Source of the DNA: Bacteroidota bacterium
Lineage (GTDB): Bacteria; Bacteroidota; Bacteroidia; Flavobacteriales; Flavobacteriaceae
Assembly (NCBI GenBank): GCA_018267095.1
Contig: JAFDZC010000018.1
Coordinates: 124,001-188,000, forward strand
Length of the DNA: 64,000 nt
Reading direction: 5' to 3'
The notes beneath the pieces are model-generated. The model did not search any database. It had not been told where the DNA came from and worked only from the letters and a program-made list of their open reading frames with translations. The translations under genes were made by a program, and so were the position numbers. This document shows, piece after piece, positions 52,916 through 60,248 of the stretch (its first letter is position 1; each line of letters starts with the position of its first letter).

Positions 52916-53926
52916 ATGAGTTATTCATATATCATTATTGACGACAATTCAGAGAGTACCCTGAAAACATTGGCCGTAACGGCTCGTTTTCGGGAGCTTC
53001 AATTTATAGCGTCTGCGGCCACTTATCAAGAAGGTCTTAATTTGATATTGGAACATCGACCAACCTTTGTTTTTCTAGAGGTTGATCCTAAGGATTCAAA
53101 TAGCGGATTATCGTTCGGACTCATTAATGAATTGCACCGATTTTTAAAGATTTTACCTAAAATAATTATCACAACCAACAATTCGCAAATGGCTTTGCAA
53201 GCCTTGCAATACGGAGCTTTTGATTGTCTTTCAAAACCATTGAGCGGAAGTGATTTAATCAAAACCATTCTCAAATTTCAAAAATCGCATGACGCGACTA
53301 GCCCATTTCCGTCTGTTTCGCCCATCAAATCATTTGTTGAACCTACAATACAACAGCCTCTAGTTGAGCAACCTGAAATTCAAGAAATTCAAGTAACCCA
53401 CGAGGTTGTTGCGCCTGAAACAATTTCAGAGCAAAAGCCAACTGAAATAACCGAAACAATACACGAAGAAATTTCTGAAAGAGAACCTGCTGTTGAACAA
53501 ACAGAGCCTATCCTTGTTGGGCCTGAAGAAGAAATTCTGAACAAACCAGTAATTGCTGAAATTGTTAAAGAAGAAAAACCGCTTATTATCTGTGTTAAAT
53601 CATACGGTGACTACCGATTCATTGAAGCGAAAGACATTTGTTATTTGCAAGCCGATAATAATTCAACGGATATTCACCTGTTCAATGGAGAAATGATTAC
53701 GGCTTTTAAAACTCTAAAGCATTTTGAAAACGTGCTCTCGAGCCCATTTGTTCGGATTCATAACAGTTATATTGTCAACATTGACTATGTTTCGAGAATT
53801 CACACCGGAAACTCGGTTTGTTATATAAAGAACACAACCACTAAACTTCCTTTCTCAAAATCGTACAAAGAAAATGTCGATGCCATCATCAGCAGCATCA
53901 CAAATGGCAATTATTTAGAGATCTAG
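52916..53926 (+). CDS. LytTR response regulator with Glu at the phospho-acceptor site
   Basis: 336 residues. Receiver-like domain (about 3-122), a Glu/Pro/Gln-rich linker (about 130-220) and a LytTR DNA-binding domain (about 228-330, SYGDYRFIEAKDICYLQADNNSTDIHL, then FVRIHNSYIVNIDYVSRI). The acidic pair D9-D10, the Thr of IIITTNN and the Lys of SKPLSG are kept, but the expected phospho-Asp is Glu55 (FVFLEVDPK). It may be a pseudo-receiver fixed in an active-like state. The linker is unusually long. It lies upstream of the repeat protein and the two kinase pairs, and LytTR-like direct repeats occur at 59991-60047. Confidence 0.85.
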   Translation: MSYSYIIIDDNSESTLKTLAVTARFRELQFIASAATYQEGLNLILEHRPTFVFLEVDPKDSNSGLSFGLINELHRFLKILPKIIITTNNSQMALQALQYGAFDCLSKPLSGSDLIKTILKFQKSHDATSPFPSVSPIKSFVEPTIQQPLVEQPEIQEIQVTHEVVAPETISEQKPTEITETIHEEISEREPAVEQTEPILVGPEEEILNKPVIAEIVKEEKPLIICVKSYGDYRFIEAKDICYLQADNNSTDIHLFNGEMITAFKTLKHFENVLSSPFVRIHNSYIVNIDYVSRIHTGNSVCYIKNTTTKLPFSKSYKENVDAIISSITNGNYLEI

Positions 53927-54023
53927 CAAATTCATTTACCCGAATTTGACCCTCATTCACTAACAAACGAATTCACTACACTATATAGCCCTCTAAATAC
54001 TAGGCGTAGCGAGACATCCATTG

Positions 54024-54056
54024 TAGTTTTACATCGTGAAATGTGCGCAATTTCAC
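54024..54056 (+). promoter_or_regulatory. Promoter-proximal inverted repeat upstream of the repeat-protein gene
   Basis: TAGTTTTA (54024-54031) is one base off the -7 consensus. Five bases later GTGAAAT (54036-54042) and ATTTCAC (54050-54056) form a perfect 7-bp inverted repeat around GTGCGCA. It could be a repressor or activator site at the transcription start or an mRNA 5' hairpin. Confidence 0.45.
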
Positions 54057-54098
54057 AACAAAGGCGAGTAAAACAACAAAACATAAATGTCTCAGATT

Positions 54099-54404
54099 AT
54101 GAAAAAAACATTCTTAACATTTGGATTATTATCACTAATGATGGTATTGACTTCTTTTAGGGCTCCAGAGATTGGGGGTAATGGTGCAGGGAGTACTGCT
54201 CCGAGAGGTTTCTCTGAAATTGGAGGAAATGGTGCAGGGAACACTGCCCCGAGAGGTTTCTCTGAAATTGGAGGAAATGGTGCAGGTAGTACTGCTCCAA
54301 GAGGATATTCTGAAATTGGAGGAAATGGTGCAGGTAGTACTGCTCCAAGAGGATATTCTGAAATTGGAGGAAATGGTGCAGGTAGTACTGCTCCAAGAGG
54401 TTAA
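54099..54404 (+). CDS. Secreted protein of five 16-residue tandem repeats (possible peptide precursor)
   Basis: 101 residues from the ATG at 54099 (an ATG four codons upstream, 54087, is possible). A signal peptide, KTFLTFGLLSLMMVLTSFRA, is followed only by five copies of the unit S/P-E-I-G-G-N-G-A-G-S/N-T-A-P-R-G-F/Y, with the last copy ending at the Gly before the stop. There is no other domain, no Cys and no recognisable homologue. Units end in PRG followed by an aromatic residue and Ser-Glu, so trypsin-like processing at Arg would free equal peptides. Its position between a LytTR regulator and two kinase pairs suggests a signal or a surface protein; both are guesses. Confidence 0.75.
   Translation: MKKTFLTFGLLSLMMVLTSFRAPEIGGNGAGSTAPRGFSEIGGNGAGNTAPRGFSEIGGNGAGSTAPRGYSEIGGNGAGSTAPRGYSEIGGNGAGSTAPRG
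54165..54401 (+). repeat. Five in-frame 48-bp tandem repeats
   Basis: Units begin at 54165, 54213, 54261, 54309 and 54357 (the last is 45 bp). Units 3-5 are almost identical in DNA; units 1 and 2 share CCGAGAGGTTTC in place of CCAAGAGGATAT. The pattern suggests recent expansion by slippage or unequal exchange within a selected reading frame. Confidence 0.95.
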
Positions 54405-54429
54405 TAATTTAGAATAAATAAATATTTTG

Positions 54430-54460
54430 AAAAGGCTTCCTAATTAGGAAGCCTTTTTTA
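54430..54460 (+). terminator. Terminator of the repeat-protein gene
   Basis: AAAAGGCTTCC pairs with GGAAGCCTTTT around TAATTA, followed by T6; the whole element is a perfect palindrome. Confidence 0.88.
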
Positions 54461-54487
54461 TTTTTATAACTTAAAAAAGATTGAGTT

Positions 54488-56533
54488 TTGAGAAAACTTT
54501 TTAAATACATATGTTTCTTGTTTTTTATGATTCTTGCCTGTAATAACAAAAAAGAGTCAATAAATACGAGCCAAGTATATGATAAAGTATTTAAGCTTCT
54601 TGAAATGTCAAACAGCGATACTGTTGTTGAGAATAAAAGAGCTGAATACATAGATAAAGCTCTGCTAATAATTGAAAGTATTGATAAAAATAGAAATAGT
54701 AATAAATATTTGTTTGAAGCTGCATTGGGTTATTATAAACTAAAAGAAGATGCAAAATTTAATAAAGCTATAGTCAGCTTACTCAATAAAGCTAAAAATG
54801 AAAACGATTCTGTCTATGTTGCTAAAGCATATAATTTATTAGGCAATCAACATATTAACCTTGCAAACAACGATAGTGCTTACTATTATATTTTGAAATC
54901 AGAAAAAATGTTTTATAGGTTGCGAGATAGTTTAAGCTTGGGAAAAAACTACATTGATAAAGCTTTTGTTCAATTGTATGAAAATGATTTTTCTGGATGC
55001 GAGTTGTCCTCAATTCAGGCTTTAAATTACTTAAAAAAATACAACGAAGTTCAAAAAGAATATGATGCCTATAATTTAATAGGAATTTGTTCAAATGAAT
55101 CAAAAAATTACGAAAATGCATTAATATACCATAATAAGGCTCTTTCTTTAGTTTATAAATATCCATCAATCAAGAAGTCAAAAGCTCATTACGAATCAAG
55201 TTCACTAAATAATATAGGATATGTTTACCAAAACATGAACAGATATGAAGATGCTATCAATAATTATAGAAAAGCATTATTTGATCGAGACTTACTCAAA
55301 GAAAGCCCATATATATATTCAACAGTGATTGATAATTTAGCATACTCTAAGTTTAAACTAAATCAAAACTCAGAACTTCCTGGGCTTTTTTTTGAAGCTT
55401 TAAACATAAGGATTAAGAATCAAATGTATTCAGGTACTATATTAAGCAAAATTCATTTGTCTGAATTTTTTTCCAAAATTAATGACACAATTAATGCAAA
55501 AAAATATGCTGTAGAGGCTTTGAGTGACTCAAAAAAAACAAAAGTATCTGGAGATTTTCTATTATCACTAAAACAACTATCATCAATTGATCATCAAAAC
55601 TCTTCAAAATATTCAAAAGAATACATAAGAATAAGTGACAGTCTCCAAATAGAGGAACGCAAAGCAAAAGACAAATTTGCCCGTATTGCTTTTGAAACCG
55701 ATGAAATCATTCAAGAAAAGGATAAGTTGGCCGAACAAAACAGAAGTTTACTCTACTTTTTTGTTGGGACCTTGTTTGTTGGTTTATTGCTTTTTGTGAT
55801 TCGTACCCAACGAGCCAAAAATCGCGAGCTCTTGCTCAAGCAGCAACAACAAAAAGCCAATGAAGAAATCTATAATTTAATGATTTCACAGCAAGCCACC
55901 ATCGAAGAAAACCGAGTGCGTGAAAAAAAGCGCATCGCACAGGAATTACACGACGGGGTTTTGGGGCGTTTGTTTGGCGCGCGCTTGAATTTAGATAGTT
56001 TGAACCGTTCGTCTGACGAAGAATCCATCAATAGTCGTTTTAACTATTTGAATGAGCTCAAAAATATTGAGCAAGACATACGCGAGATTTCGCATGATTT
56101 GAACCGTGAAAAACACGCACTTATCAATAACTTTGTGGCCATTGTCCATAATTTATTAGACGAGCAAAGCAATTCATTTGAACCGGTGCTTACCTTTTCA
56201 ATTGACGAGAAAATTAAATGGGAAAGTATCGGCAACAACACCAAAATTAATTTATACAGAATCCTTCAAGAATCGCTTCAGAACATCAACAAATACGCAC
56301 AAGCCAAGCACATTCATGTAGAGTTTAAAACGGATGGTAATTTGCTGACCTTAAAAGTCACCGATGACGGGGTTGGTTTTGAAGTAGACACTAAGAAACG
56401 AGGTATTGGATTGCAAAATATGTTGTCCAGAACCAGTGAGAGCGAAGGCTCCTTTGAGGTTCAGTCCAAAAAAGGAAAAGGAACCACCATTACCGTATCA
56501 GTTCCATTAATCAAAAATGAAATCGAAGCCTAA
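54488..56533 (+). CDS. Lipoprotein-TPR sensor histidine kinase (HisKA_3 type), paralogue 1
   Basis: 681 residues from a TTG start. The TTG gives a lipoprotein-like signal peptide with lipobox MILAC (Cys18). Residues about 40-395 are TPR-like helices (YNLLGNQHINLANNDSAYYYILKSEKMF, NNIGYVYQNMNRYEDAINNYRKAL). A membrane helix lies at about 418-438 (FVGTLFVGLLLFVI), then a coiled coil. HisKA_3 has the phospho-His in RIAQELHDGVLGRLFG, and the HATPase domain has LQESLQNINKYAQAKHI, DDGVGFE and RGIGLQNM. NarL-type kinase; its partner is the regulator 11 nt downstream. The sensor part is far more AT-rich than the kinase part (20-33% against about 50% in blocks counted). Confidence 0.9.
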   Translation: MRKLFKYICFLFFMILACNNKKESINTSQVYDKVFKLLEMSNSDTVVENKRAEYIDKALLIIESIDKNRNSNKYLFEAALGYYKLKEDAKFNKAIVSLLNKAKNENDSVYVAKAYNLLGNQHINLANNDSAYYYILKSEKMFYRLRDSLSLGKNYIDKAFVQLYENDFSGCELSSIQALNYLKKYNEVQKEYDAYNLIGICSNESKNYENALIYHNKALSLVYKYPSIKKSKAHYESSSLNNIGYVYQNMNRYEDAINNYRKALFDRDLLKESPYIYSTVIDNLAYSKFKLNQNSELPGLFFEALNIRIKNQMYSGTILSKIHLSEFFSKINDTINAKKYAVEALSDSKKTKVSGDFLLSLKQLSSIDHQNSSKYSKEYIRISDSLQIEERKAKDKFARIAFETDEIIQEKDKLAEQNRSLLYFFVGTLFVGLLLFVIRTQRAKNRELLLKQQQQKANEEIYNLMISQQATIEENRVREKKRIAQELHDGVLGRLFGARLNLDSLNRSSDEESINSRFNYLNELKNIEQDIREISHDLNREKHALINNFVAIVHNLLDEQSNSFEPVLTFSIDEKIKWESIGNNTKINLYRILQESLQNINKYAQAKHIHVEFKTDGNLLTLKVTDDGVGFEVDTKKRGIGLQNMLSRTSESEGSFEVQSKKGKGTTITVSVPLIKNEIEA

Positions 56534-56544
56534 AATATATTTAT

Positions 56545-57195
56545 ATGCATCTATTTATTGTCGAAGACCACCCAGCTATGATTGAGGGTTATAAAGGAAT
56601 TCTCAACGCTCATTTTAACCCCAACCAATTACAGTTTACCACGGCTTACACTTTTGAACAAGCCTACAAAATTTTAGAACAAGCCCAAACACCGTTTGAT
56701 ATTGCGTTGCTCGATTTGGCGATGCAGCCTTATCCTGAGCAAAAAATATTTTCCGGTGAAGATATAGCCGGTCGAATAAACGACAAGTTTCCCGAAACTA
56801 AAATTATGTTTCTCACCTCGCATACCGAGGGCATTTTGCTGTATAACCTTATTCGGACATTGAATCCTGATGCCGTTTTGGTTAAAAGTGATTTCCAATC
56901 CGATGAATTGGTACAGGCCATCAATACCGTCAACGAAGGCGAAAATTACTACAGCCAAACGGCTCGAAATTGCCTAAAAGCAGTGGCGAATTTATACGAC
57001 GCGCTCGACTCATATGACCGGCGCATTATTTTTTTGCTCGCCAAAGGCATCAAGACCAAAAACATACCCGAACATCTGCCTATTTCGCTGAGCGCGGTGG
57101 ATAAACGAAAAGCCAAAATCAGGCTGTTTTTTGATATTCCAAAAGGCTCTGACGAAGACATTGTTACAGAAGCTCAGAAACTCGGACTAGTCTAA
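56545..57195 (+). CDS. Response regulator with divergent LuxR/GerE-type C-terminus, paralogue 1
   Basis: 216 residues. Receiver domain (about 1-130) with E7-D8, the phospho-acceptor D57 in IALLDLAMQ, Thr of FLTSHTE and Lys in AVLVKSD. An insertion after D57 (QPYPEQKIFSGEDIAG) lengthens the loop next to the active site. The C-terminal part (about 145-205, YDRRIIFLLAKGIKTKNIPEHLPISLSAVDKRKAKI) is a divergent NarL/FixJ helix-turn-helix. It is paired with the kinase directly upstream. Targets are unknown. Confidence 0.87.
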   Translation: MHLFIVEDHPAMIEGYKGILNAHFNPNQLQFTTAYTFEQAYKILEQAQTPFDIALLDLAMQPYPEQKIFSGEDIAGRINDKFPETKIMFLTSHTEGILLYNLIRTLNPDAVLVKSDFQSDELVQAINTVNEGENYYSQTARNCLKAVANLYDALDSYDRRIIFLLAKGIKTKNIPEHLPISLSAVDKRKAKIRLFFDIPKGSDEDIVTEAQKLGLV

Positions 57196-57284
57196 TTAAC
57201 AGTTGTTGCAGAAAAACTGCCTCAACTAAATTCTTTTTTGATTAACTTCAAAGCATATTGCTATTCATTTTAAGAAGTATTGTT

Positions 57285-59309
57285 TTGAAAAATCTATCTG
57301 CCATCATTATCTTTTGGGTTGTATTGCTCTTGTTGGGTTGTCAGCACAAAAAGAATCATCCGAAAACCTCGCATCAAGACACCACTTCAGTTTATATCCA
57401 AAAAGCGCTTTCCAATAAAACGCCTTATGCTTTGAGGGTTCAGTACACTCAAAAAGCGGTAGCGGCTTTGGCTTTGGAGCAAAATGATTCTGTCAATAGA
57501 GATAGATTCATACAAATGTGTAGAAATTTTAACGATTTGAATAAATGGGAAGATTTAAAGGAAACCAGTAAGACATTTTTATTAAAAAGTCAGGAAGCTC
57601 ATGACGATTACTTTATTGGTTATTCATATCGATGGTTGGGGGTGTATTATGAAAATAAAAGTATGAATGACAGTGCGTTTTATTATTATTTGAAGGCAGA
57701 AAAAATATTTATTAAGCTTGACGATAAAGAAATGCTAACGAAATTAAATCTTGATAAATCAAATGCTCAAATTAAGGTTTTTGATATCAATGGTGCTGAA
57801 AAATCTGCAATTAAATCACTGAAATATGCATATCTAATCAATGATAAATTAAGCCAATACGATGCGTTTATTAATTTAGGTATAGCTTCAACACAATGTG
57901 AAGATTATGATAAAGCAATATATTTTGTAAAAAAAGCACTAGATATAGCATACAGTAATTCAGAATTTAATAATCTTTTTATAAGTGAAATCGCTTTGAA
58001 TAATCTAGGTTATTATTACGCTTTTATGAACAAGCATGTTGAAGCTTCGAGGATTTATCGAATAGCATTATCTAATAAGAATTTACAAAAAGAAAAACCA
58101 AGAATATATTCAACAATAGTTGGTAATTTGGCTTATTCAGATTTTAAAACAAACCCAAATAATTCAACTTCTTTTTTATTTTTTACAAAAGCTATAAAAA
58201 TCGCCGATAGTTTGGGTAGAAAATCAAAAGTCGCTTTTTTTAAAAATCATTTATCTGAATACTACTTGTATAGAAAAGACTCTACTAGGTCATTAAAATT
58301 AGCCAGAGAAGCTATAGAAATTTCCAGAAAAACTAAATCGTATGATGACTTATTAATGTCATTAAAACAAATGGCACAAGTTGATTTTAAAAATCAATCT
58401 TTTTATTTAAAAGAATATATCAATCTAGTTGATAGCCTATATAAAAAAGAGAGGAAGGCTAAAAATAAATTTGAAACTATAGCTTATCAAACCGAAGAAA
58501 TCACCCAACAAAAAAACATTGCTCTTAAAAATTATCGGCGCGTCTGGATTGTCGCCACAGTAATTATTGGATTGTTGGTTTTGTTGCTGATCATAAGAGC
58601 ACAAGCAGCCAAAAAACGCGAATTAGAACTCAAGCAAATTCAGCAAAAAGCCAACGAAGAAATCTCGAATTTAATGCTTGATCAGCAAAACAAAATAGAC
58701 ACTGGACGAGCGCTAGAGAAAAAACGCATCGCCCAAGATTTACACGATGGTATTATGAACATGCTTGCCTCGACGCGCATTAATCTGCATTTACTCGTTC
58801 AAAAAGCGCCTGAAGAAACCCGCAAAAACTTCAATAGATTCGTCGATGGAATCCAAGATATTGAGAAAGAAATTCGTAATATTGCACATGACCTAAACCA
58901 CGGAGCATTGGCCAATAAAGGCAGTTTTGTGGGAATTGCCGAAGCCTTAATACAAGAGCAAAGAAATATTTCTATCTGCCGATATCACCTTGAAATTGAC
59001 TGGCAAATTGATTGGGAAAAAATGGCCGGATACAAAAAAATTCACTTGTATCGAATCTTGCAGGAAGCCTTGCAGAACATTCTCAAACACGCTCAGGCCA
59101 AAAACGTTGAAGTAAGCATGCGCAAAACAGGCGATTGTGTTTTGATGGAGATTTTTGACGACGGTGTTGGATTTTCGTTCAAGAACAAGAAAAAAGGTTT
59201 AGGTTTGCAAAACATCATTGCGCGCGCTAAAGCCAGCGATGCCAAAGCCGTGATCAAAACCAAAATCAACGAAGGAACCACTATAGAAATCACCATACCA
59301 ATATCATAA
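57285..59309 (+). CDS. Lipoprotein-TPR sensor histidine kinase (HisKA_3 type), paralogue 2
   Basis: 674 residues from the TTG at 57285 (another TTG at 57258 is possible). The chosen start gives a clean lipoprotein signal peptide ending LLLLGC (Cys19). TPR-like helices cover about 60-400 (SYRWLGVYYENKSMNDSAFYYYLKAEKIF), then come a membrane helix (VWIVATVIIGLLVLLLII) and a coiled coil with ELKQIQQKANEEI as in paralogue 1. HisKA_3 has RIAQDLHDGIMNMLA, and the ATPase domain has LQEALQNILKHAQAKNV, DDGVGFSF and KGLGLQNI. Signal peptide and kinase regions have normal base composition, while the TPR region between is about 23% GC where counted. Confidence 0.9.
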   Translation: MKNLSAIIIFWVVLLLLGCQHKKNHPKTSHQDTTSVYIQKALSNKTPYALRVQYTQKAVAALALEQNDSVNRDRFIQMCRNFNDLNKWEDLKETSKTFLLKSQEAHDDYFIGYSYRWLGVYYENKSMNDSAFYYYLKAEKIFIKLDDKEMLTKLNLDKSNAQIKVFDINGAEKSAIKSLKYAYLINDKLSQYDAFINLGIASTQCEDYDKAIYFVKKALDIAYSNSEFNNLFISEIALNNLGYYYAFMNKHVEASRIYRIALSNKNLQKEKPRIYSTIVGNLAYSDFKTNPNNSTSFLFFTKAIKIADSLGRKSKVAFFKNHLSEYYLYRKDSTRSLKLAREAIEISRKTKSYDDLLMSLKQMAQVDFKNQSFYLKEYINLVDSLYKKERKAKNKFETIAYQTEEITQQKNIALKNYRRVWIVATVIIGLLVLLLIIRAQAAKKRELELKQIQQKANEEISNLMLDQQNKIDTGRALEKKRIAQDLHDGIMNMLASTRINLHLLVQKAPEETRKNFNRFVDGIQDIEKEIRNIAHDLNHGALANKGSFVGIAEALIQEQRNISICRYHLEIDWQIDWEKMAGYKKIHLYRILQEALQNILKHAQAKNVEVSMRKTGDCVLMEIFDDGVGFSFKNKKKGLGLQNIIARAKASDAKAVIKTKINEGTTIEITIPIS

Positions 59310-59318
59310 CCTAAAACT

Positions 59319-59987
59319 ATGGCTACACCGATTAACATTCTCATTGTCGACGACCATCCTTTTATTATTGAGGCCTACAAAAATGCCATCAAAGGTTACA
59401 ATTCCAAAGGAGCCTACGAATTTTCGATTACTCAGGCCAAAGATTGTAAAACCGGATACGAAGCCATCACCGAAGCTACCGAACCGTTTGGAATAGCCTT
59501 TTTTGATTTGAGTATGCCCACTTATGAAGAAAAAGGAATTTTCTCGGGCGAAGATTTAGCGCAACTCATCAAGCAACAAATGCCGGATTGCAAAATTATT
59601 TTGCTGACCATGCATACTGAACTGCTCAAAATCAACACCATCATCAAAAATATCAACCCGAACGGATTGGTCATTAAAAACGACTTGACTTTTGATGAAT
59701 TGTTGTTGGCTTTTGACAAAATCCTCAAAGAAGAAAACTATTATAGTCAAACAGTGGTTCGATTGGTGAGCCAAATACAATATGACAACATCGAGATTGA
59801 TGCTTTTGACAAACAAATTTTATTTCAATTGTCCAAAGGAGTCAAAACCAAAGATATTCCGCAGTATGTTCCGTTGTCGTTGAGCGCTGTCGAAAAACGA
59901 AAATTGCACCTCAAAGATTTACTCGAAATCAAAGGAGGTAGTGACATTGATTTAATCAGAGAGGCCAAAAACAAAGGGCTTTTATAG
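59319..59987 (+). CDS. Response regulator with divergent LuxR/GerE-type C-terminus, paralogue 2
   Basis: 222 residues, clearly homologous to the regulator at 56545. Receiver with D11-D12, phospho-acceptor D63 in IAFFDLSMP, Thr of LLTMHTE, Lys in LVIKNDL and the same FSGEDLA insertion. The C-terminal helix-turn-helix region is FDKQILFQLSKGVKTKDIPQYVPLSLSAVEKRKLHL. The kinase gene lies 9 nt upstream. Three GGGAAACC direct repeats begin just after the stop codon, so self- or cross-regulation of the next transcript is plausible. Confidence 0.87.
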   Translation: MATPINILIVDDHPFIIEAYKNAIKGYNSKGAYEFSITQAKDCKTGYEAITEATEPFGIAFFDLSMPTYEEKGIFSGEDLAQLIKQQMPDCKIILLTMHTELLKINTIIKNINPNGLVIKNDLTFDELLLAFDKILKEENYYSQTVVRLVSQIQYDNIEIDAFDKQILFQLSKGVKTKDIPQYVPLSLSAVEKRKLHLKDLLEIKGGSDIDLIREAKNKGLL

Positions 59988-59990
59988 CCT

Positions 59991-60047
59991 AATGCGGGAA
60001 ACCGTACTTAAAAATGCGGGAAACCGTAACGAGTTTTGAGGGAAACC
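59991..60047 (+). promoter_or_regulatory. Three direct repeats GGGAAACC at 22-bp period
   Basis: GGGAAACC occurs at 59996, 60018 and 60040, each 22 bp apart. The first two share the 16-mer AATGCGGGAAACCGTA. Read on the minus strand the first two give ACGGTT, close to the LytTR-site core ACnGTT, and LytTR sites are direct repeats with a 21-22 bp period. The nearest -7-like element is TAATTTAG at 60074. Confidence 0.6.
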
Positions 60048-60084
60048 ACAGACGAGTATCAAGAGTCTTGTTGTAATTTAGCCC

Positions 60085-60226
60085 TATGTTTAACGAGGTA
60101 GTAGTCGTAAACATAAAAACACAACGTAGTGCTTTTGATTCGCCTTTTTTGCCCCAAACAAAAAATTACAAAATCTTCACTACAACATATAGAAAAAGCG
60201 GCAAATTAGGGAGTGCCGCTTTTTTT
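60085..60226 (+). ncRNA. Candidate structured RNA downstream of the kinase island
   Basis: The 261 bases between the regulator gene and thiL hold no credible gene. ATGTTT-A-ACGA (60085-60095) pairs with TCGT-AAACAT (10 bp, one bulged A) around GGTAGTAG, and a terminator hairpin closes the unit at 60195-60226. A weak -7 element (TAATTTAG, 60074-60081) and the triple direct repeats lie upstream; the proximal repeat is centred about 42 bp before the expected start, an activator-like position. A 65-codon frame starting at 60086 runs through the terminator and is rejected. Function unknown. Confidence 0.45.
60195..60226. terminator. Bidirectional terminator between the kinase island and thiL
   Basis: AAAGCGGCA pairs with TGCCGCTTT around AATTAGGGAG, followed by T on the plus strand; the minus strand gives TTTTTC after the stem for thiL. 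Confidence 0.8.
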
Positions 60227-60248
60227 GTGCTTTTATTTTTCAGAAAGA

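Noticed and set aside
54157-54396. Antisense frame over the 48-bp repeats coding for a YLHHFLQFQ-type repeat protein, and a second sense frame
   Set aside because: Both are by-products of an in-frame 48-bp repeat. Only the chosen frame has a signal peptide, a promoter and a start in context.
54165-54401. CRISPR-like array
   Set aside because: The repeats are contiguous without spacers and are in frame with a signal peptide; they are protein-coding.
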